From NCBI RefSeq assembly GCF_029227915.1, contig NC_079884.1, forward strand, positions 23,684,001-23,748,000: DNA of 64,000 nt. Reading direction: 5' to 3'. The notes beneath the pieces were generated by a model. It was not told the origin of the DNA, made no database searches, and saw nothing but the letters and a program-made list of their open reading frames with translations. This DNA comes from Hydractinia symbiolongicarpus. Its lineage: Eukaryota; Cnidaria; Hydrozoa; Anthoathecata; Hydractiniidae. This document shows, one piece after another, positions 61,301-64,000 of the stretch (positions are counted from its first letter, which is position 1; every line of letters begins with the position of its first letter). The position numbers and the translations under genes were made by a program.

Positions 61301-64000
61301 GAAAAACAAAAACAAAATTAGAACAATGGCTAAGCTGAAATTTTACTGATATTCTCTTTACTCCTGAAAAAATCGCAGAAATACGGAAGAGTACTTCTCT
61401 TAAGGCAGTTCTTTTAGTACAATCATTTGTTGCAATGTTGCGAAACTGGGATTTAGATTTATTTAGATTGTAAAATAAAAATAAAAAATAACAATAAAAA
61501 AATGCAAATAAATGCAATAACAGAAACAAAACAAGAACAAAATCTATCTTTAGTAAAAAGAAAATATGCAAGTTAAAATGCTAGATGAACAAATATCTAG
61601 ACATGTTTAGGTGTTTCATTAATTAGATAAATTTCCCGCCATTTAAATTGCACTTTATTTTAAAGACGAACACTACTATTTTTCTTTTATAACCTGTGTC
61701 CATAACCAACCCAACATTAAAAAAAGAATTAAAATTTCATCTCTACATTAATAATACCAGCATCTCCGCATTAAGACAACCCGTGCTAGGGAAACAAAAA
61801 TTAGCAAATGCGACATATTTTATCCACCTTTTTGCAGAAATTCAATTGCCACGACTAGTCTATGTTATAATACCCAATTTCCTTCTGTGAGCCAGAAAGG
61901 GAGTACCATCGGAGGAATTCATTTGCATTTTTTTTTGATAGGGATTTTTCCACAGCAGTCGCTTAAATTATCGCATCTGGAAACACAGGATGTATAAATT
62001 GTGACAAGCAGAGTTGAGTTTCTTGATCAACGAAAATCAAACTTTATATTTAGGTAATTATATATGAATCTGGAAACCCTGTTTTAAAAGTCGAAACTGG
62101 AACCACTTTAAAAGTGATAAAGCTTTTATACGAGGCAGAGTATGACAGGAAAAGTCAAATTCTTGGTGTTCGACCGAAACAATTTTCCGAAGGCATCCCT
62201 TGCATTGTCACTCTGGACGACTCAAAACTAAATGAGTTATCCTATGACATATTAGTATCAGGTAGGTTTTTCCTGTAACAAAAGTGGTCGTATTTGTATC
62301 TGTTCTATTACCATATCGGACTTTTATCAATGTGCTGTTATTAACTAATAATTATTGTAAAAGCTCCGCTAAGTTTTCTTGCATTTTGTAACAACGCCTT
62401 TTCTTTGTTTTTGATGAGAAAAATGTGTATAAAAAAAGATAAATTAATGCTGTGTATGCAAACAGATGTTTCCTTTGAGTTTACGAAATCACTTCGTCAA
62501 AGCAGGGAAATACAAGGAATAGAAATACAGGGATTAGAAAATGATTGTTTTTGTAAGAAAATTCGTCTTTGGATGGATAAAGCTTTAAAATAATTTATTT
62601 TATTTTTTCCTTAAAAAAATCAAAACAAAAAACAAGGAAAAAAAATTATGATGACACAACGTTGAAATATAACTCTTTCTTTGTTTTACTGTCTAATTTT
62701 AAGATTTTATAGATATCTAAGTATAGCACTGTTGCAAAGATGATAAATCAATATTTTGTGACAAACAGATGCCAGTATTAATAGATGTATATTTCTTCTT
62801 CTAGATGAAGGTAATGAGAAAAGCAGCCAGTCTTCCGATGACGAAGAAACAATGACAAGCCGTTGTATTGATTGTTCCAGAGAAACGTGGAAAACAAAAC
62901 GTTTTACAAATGTGGGGATGAACACGGAGATTAGCATTAACCCTCTGAATGAATTAGATGGTGATTTCCTTACTCAAAATGAGCAAAAAACATCTAATAA
63001 GCCACAATCACCTTCTCCAACATTAAGTAATGATGAAACACCAAGAAGCAATTTTAATCCATCCCTGTCTAAATCCCTGACCCCGGTAACAAGTTTACCA
63101 AGCTACAGTTCCACATCTCAAAAAGATTATTTGATTCCTTTTCCAACATCAGTGCAAAATGGTAATCATCATAAGGAGATTGATAAAGATCGTTCTAGAT
63201 CTTCTCCATCTCCAACATTTGGTTTAGATGTCTACAATGCTCATTTCAGTACAGCACGTTACCCACTCCGTTCATCGTTGGAACCAATGCACTATGAGCA
63301 TTTTATGCCTTCACACGCGTGGGCCATCGCTAGATCTCGTTACGGACATAATAGATCGCCCCATCATGATCACCACTCCCCTGATGCCAGACGAAGTCCA
63401 TCAAGACGTAGTCGCTCACCAATATCACCAAGAACAGGAGAAGGATACCCTTTGCATTATCATAGTATGCGGGATAAACATATGCATATGTTGCACCAGC
63501 CACTTTACGAACGACACGCACTTCATCGCGAAGGGCATCGTGTTCCACTTCAATACGAACACACAGATGAAAAACATTACCCTGCTGTTAATCGTGATAA
63601 AATCTTTCTACGGCACGGTAATGAGCATGAAATACCGCCTACTTTGGCTGATTATCCAGTCAAGAATGACAAGGCTCTTCGTGTCGTTCAACCTGCTGAG
63701 GAACCGCCTGTGTTTGTGTTACCAAACGATTATGATGTAGTCAGTGGCATAGATCCTAGACTCGCAAGTTTACAAGAAAGAAGAGTTAGGTCACCATTAA
63801 ATGTGATTAGCAAGGAAAAAGATTTAGTAAAAGATGAAGCTTCCTCACAAGTTGATGTTGTGAAGGAAGAAAGGCAATCACCGCAAAATTCCAATGGAAG
63901 TGAATCGCCCAAAGAAGGGAGTGGCAGTCCAGACTCATCCACAAATGGATCTCAAAAATTATACTGCAAAATCTGCAACAGTGTGTTTCCAACGAAAAGT
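58370..64000 (+). CDS. C2H2 zinc-finger protein, N-terminal part (truncated by the window)
   Basis: Exons: 58370-58414 (15 codons from ATG, phase 0), 62054-62261, and 62805 to beyond 64000, all in phase (GAG|GTA ATT; TCA G|AT GAA); 482 residues are visible. Exon 2 encodes a compact hydrophobic/basic segment (VLKVETGTTLKVIKLLYEAEY). Exon 3 starts with an acidic patch and a paired Cys motif (SRCIDCSRE). A long Ser/Pro/His-rich disordered region follows, including an RS-like stretch (RRSPSRRSRSPISPR). The last residues, LYCKICNSVFPTKS, open a classic C2H2 finger (CxxC then F), so finger arrays should follow. It is likely a nuclear DNA-binding regulator; the subfamily cannot be named from this part. 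The first exon is the least certain because it is short and 3.6 kb upstream. An acceptor (TCTCTTTTAG) lies 8 nt before its ATG. Confidence 0.72.
58415..62053. other. long intron 1 of the zinc-finger gene, nothing else seen
   Basis: A 3.6-kb intron if exon 1 is right. It contains short frames (for example 60197-60418) without motifs and a pyrimidine tetranucleotide tract (TTTC)n at about 59590-59618. Confidence 0.45.
61213..61236. repeat. alternating GCATGC purine-pyrimidine repeat
   Basis: TTGCATGCGCATGCGCATGC plus CAT: three tandem CATGCG units, fully alternating purine/pyrimidine and therefore a potential Z-DNA-forming tract, in the putative intron of the zinc-finger gene. Confidence 0.85.

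Noticed and set aside
63228-63740. 170-codon frame in the zinc-finger gene
   Set aside because: Out of frame with the phased exon that runs from 62805 to the window end and leads into the zinc-finger motif.
1-64000. CRISPR arrays, bacterial operons or rRNA genes
   Set aside because: No regularly spaced direct repeats, no prokaryotic gene organisation and no rRNA-like conserved stretches; gene structure is clearly intron-rich eukaryotic.

Overview
This is a eukaryotic, AT-rich (by eye roughly two thirds A+T), intron-containing window. Protein similarity and architecture point to an early-branching metazoan. My best guess is a hydrozoan cnidarian (Hydractinia/Clytia-like), inferred from the AT-rich intergenic sequence, the AG acceptors placed just upstream of start codons (hydrozoans use spliced-leader trans-splicing) and the style of the mobile elements. 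No organism-specific marker settles this.

Four host gene models can be assembled by hand from splice sites and reading phase. (1) Minus strand, 22225 down to 2064: a 26-exon gene for a euchromatic histone H3K9 methyltransferase (EHMT/G9a/GLP family) of 809 residues, with a disordered N-terminus, an ankyrin array, pre-SET, SET and post-SET. All 25 introns are phase-compatible and the coding sum is exactly 2430 nt. (2) Plus strand, 36114-38356: a three-exon BAX-like pro-apoptotic BCL-2 protein of 247 residues with BH3, BH1, BH2 and a C-terminal membrane anchor. (3) Plus strand, 42222-46917: a three-exon gene for a 1121-residue secreted, charged, His-rich, coiled-coil protein of unrecognised family. 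(4) Plus strand, 58370 to beyond the right edge: the start of a C2H2 zinc-finger gene with a long disordered region, cut by the window.

Between 24.1 and 36.9 kb, between and inside host genes, lies a mobile-element zone. It holds a minus-strand retroelement 3' end with a poly(A) tail; degraded coding remnants at 25.6-28.6 kb; a foldback MITE at 29.0 kb; a second inverted-repeat element at 29.66-30.43 kb with a tRNA-derived SINE inserted in it; and a 2029-bp element bounded by 29-bp perfect terminal inverted repeats and flanked by TA (30521-32549). This last element carries an intron-containing BEN-domain gene and no recognisable transposase. A second, internally deleted copy of the SINE lies at 34.88 kb, and a MITE sits in intron 1 of the BAX-like gene.

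The BEN-domain cargo element is the most unusual item. The other notable points are the conserved methyl-lysine cage and catalytic residues of the short EHMT, and the recurring AG acceptor just upstream of the start codon in all four host genes, a candidate signature of spliced-leader trans-splicing. The 46.9-58.4 kb stretch contains no gene I can support.
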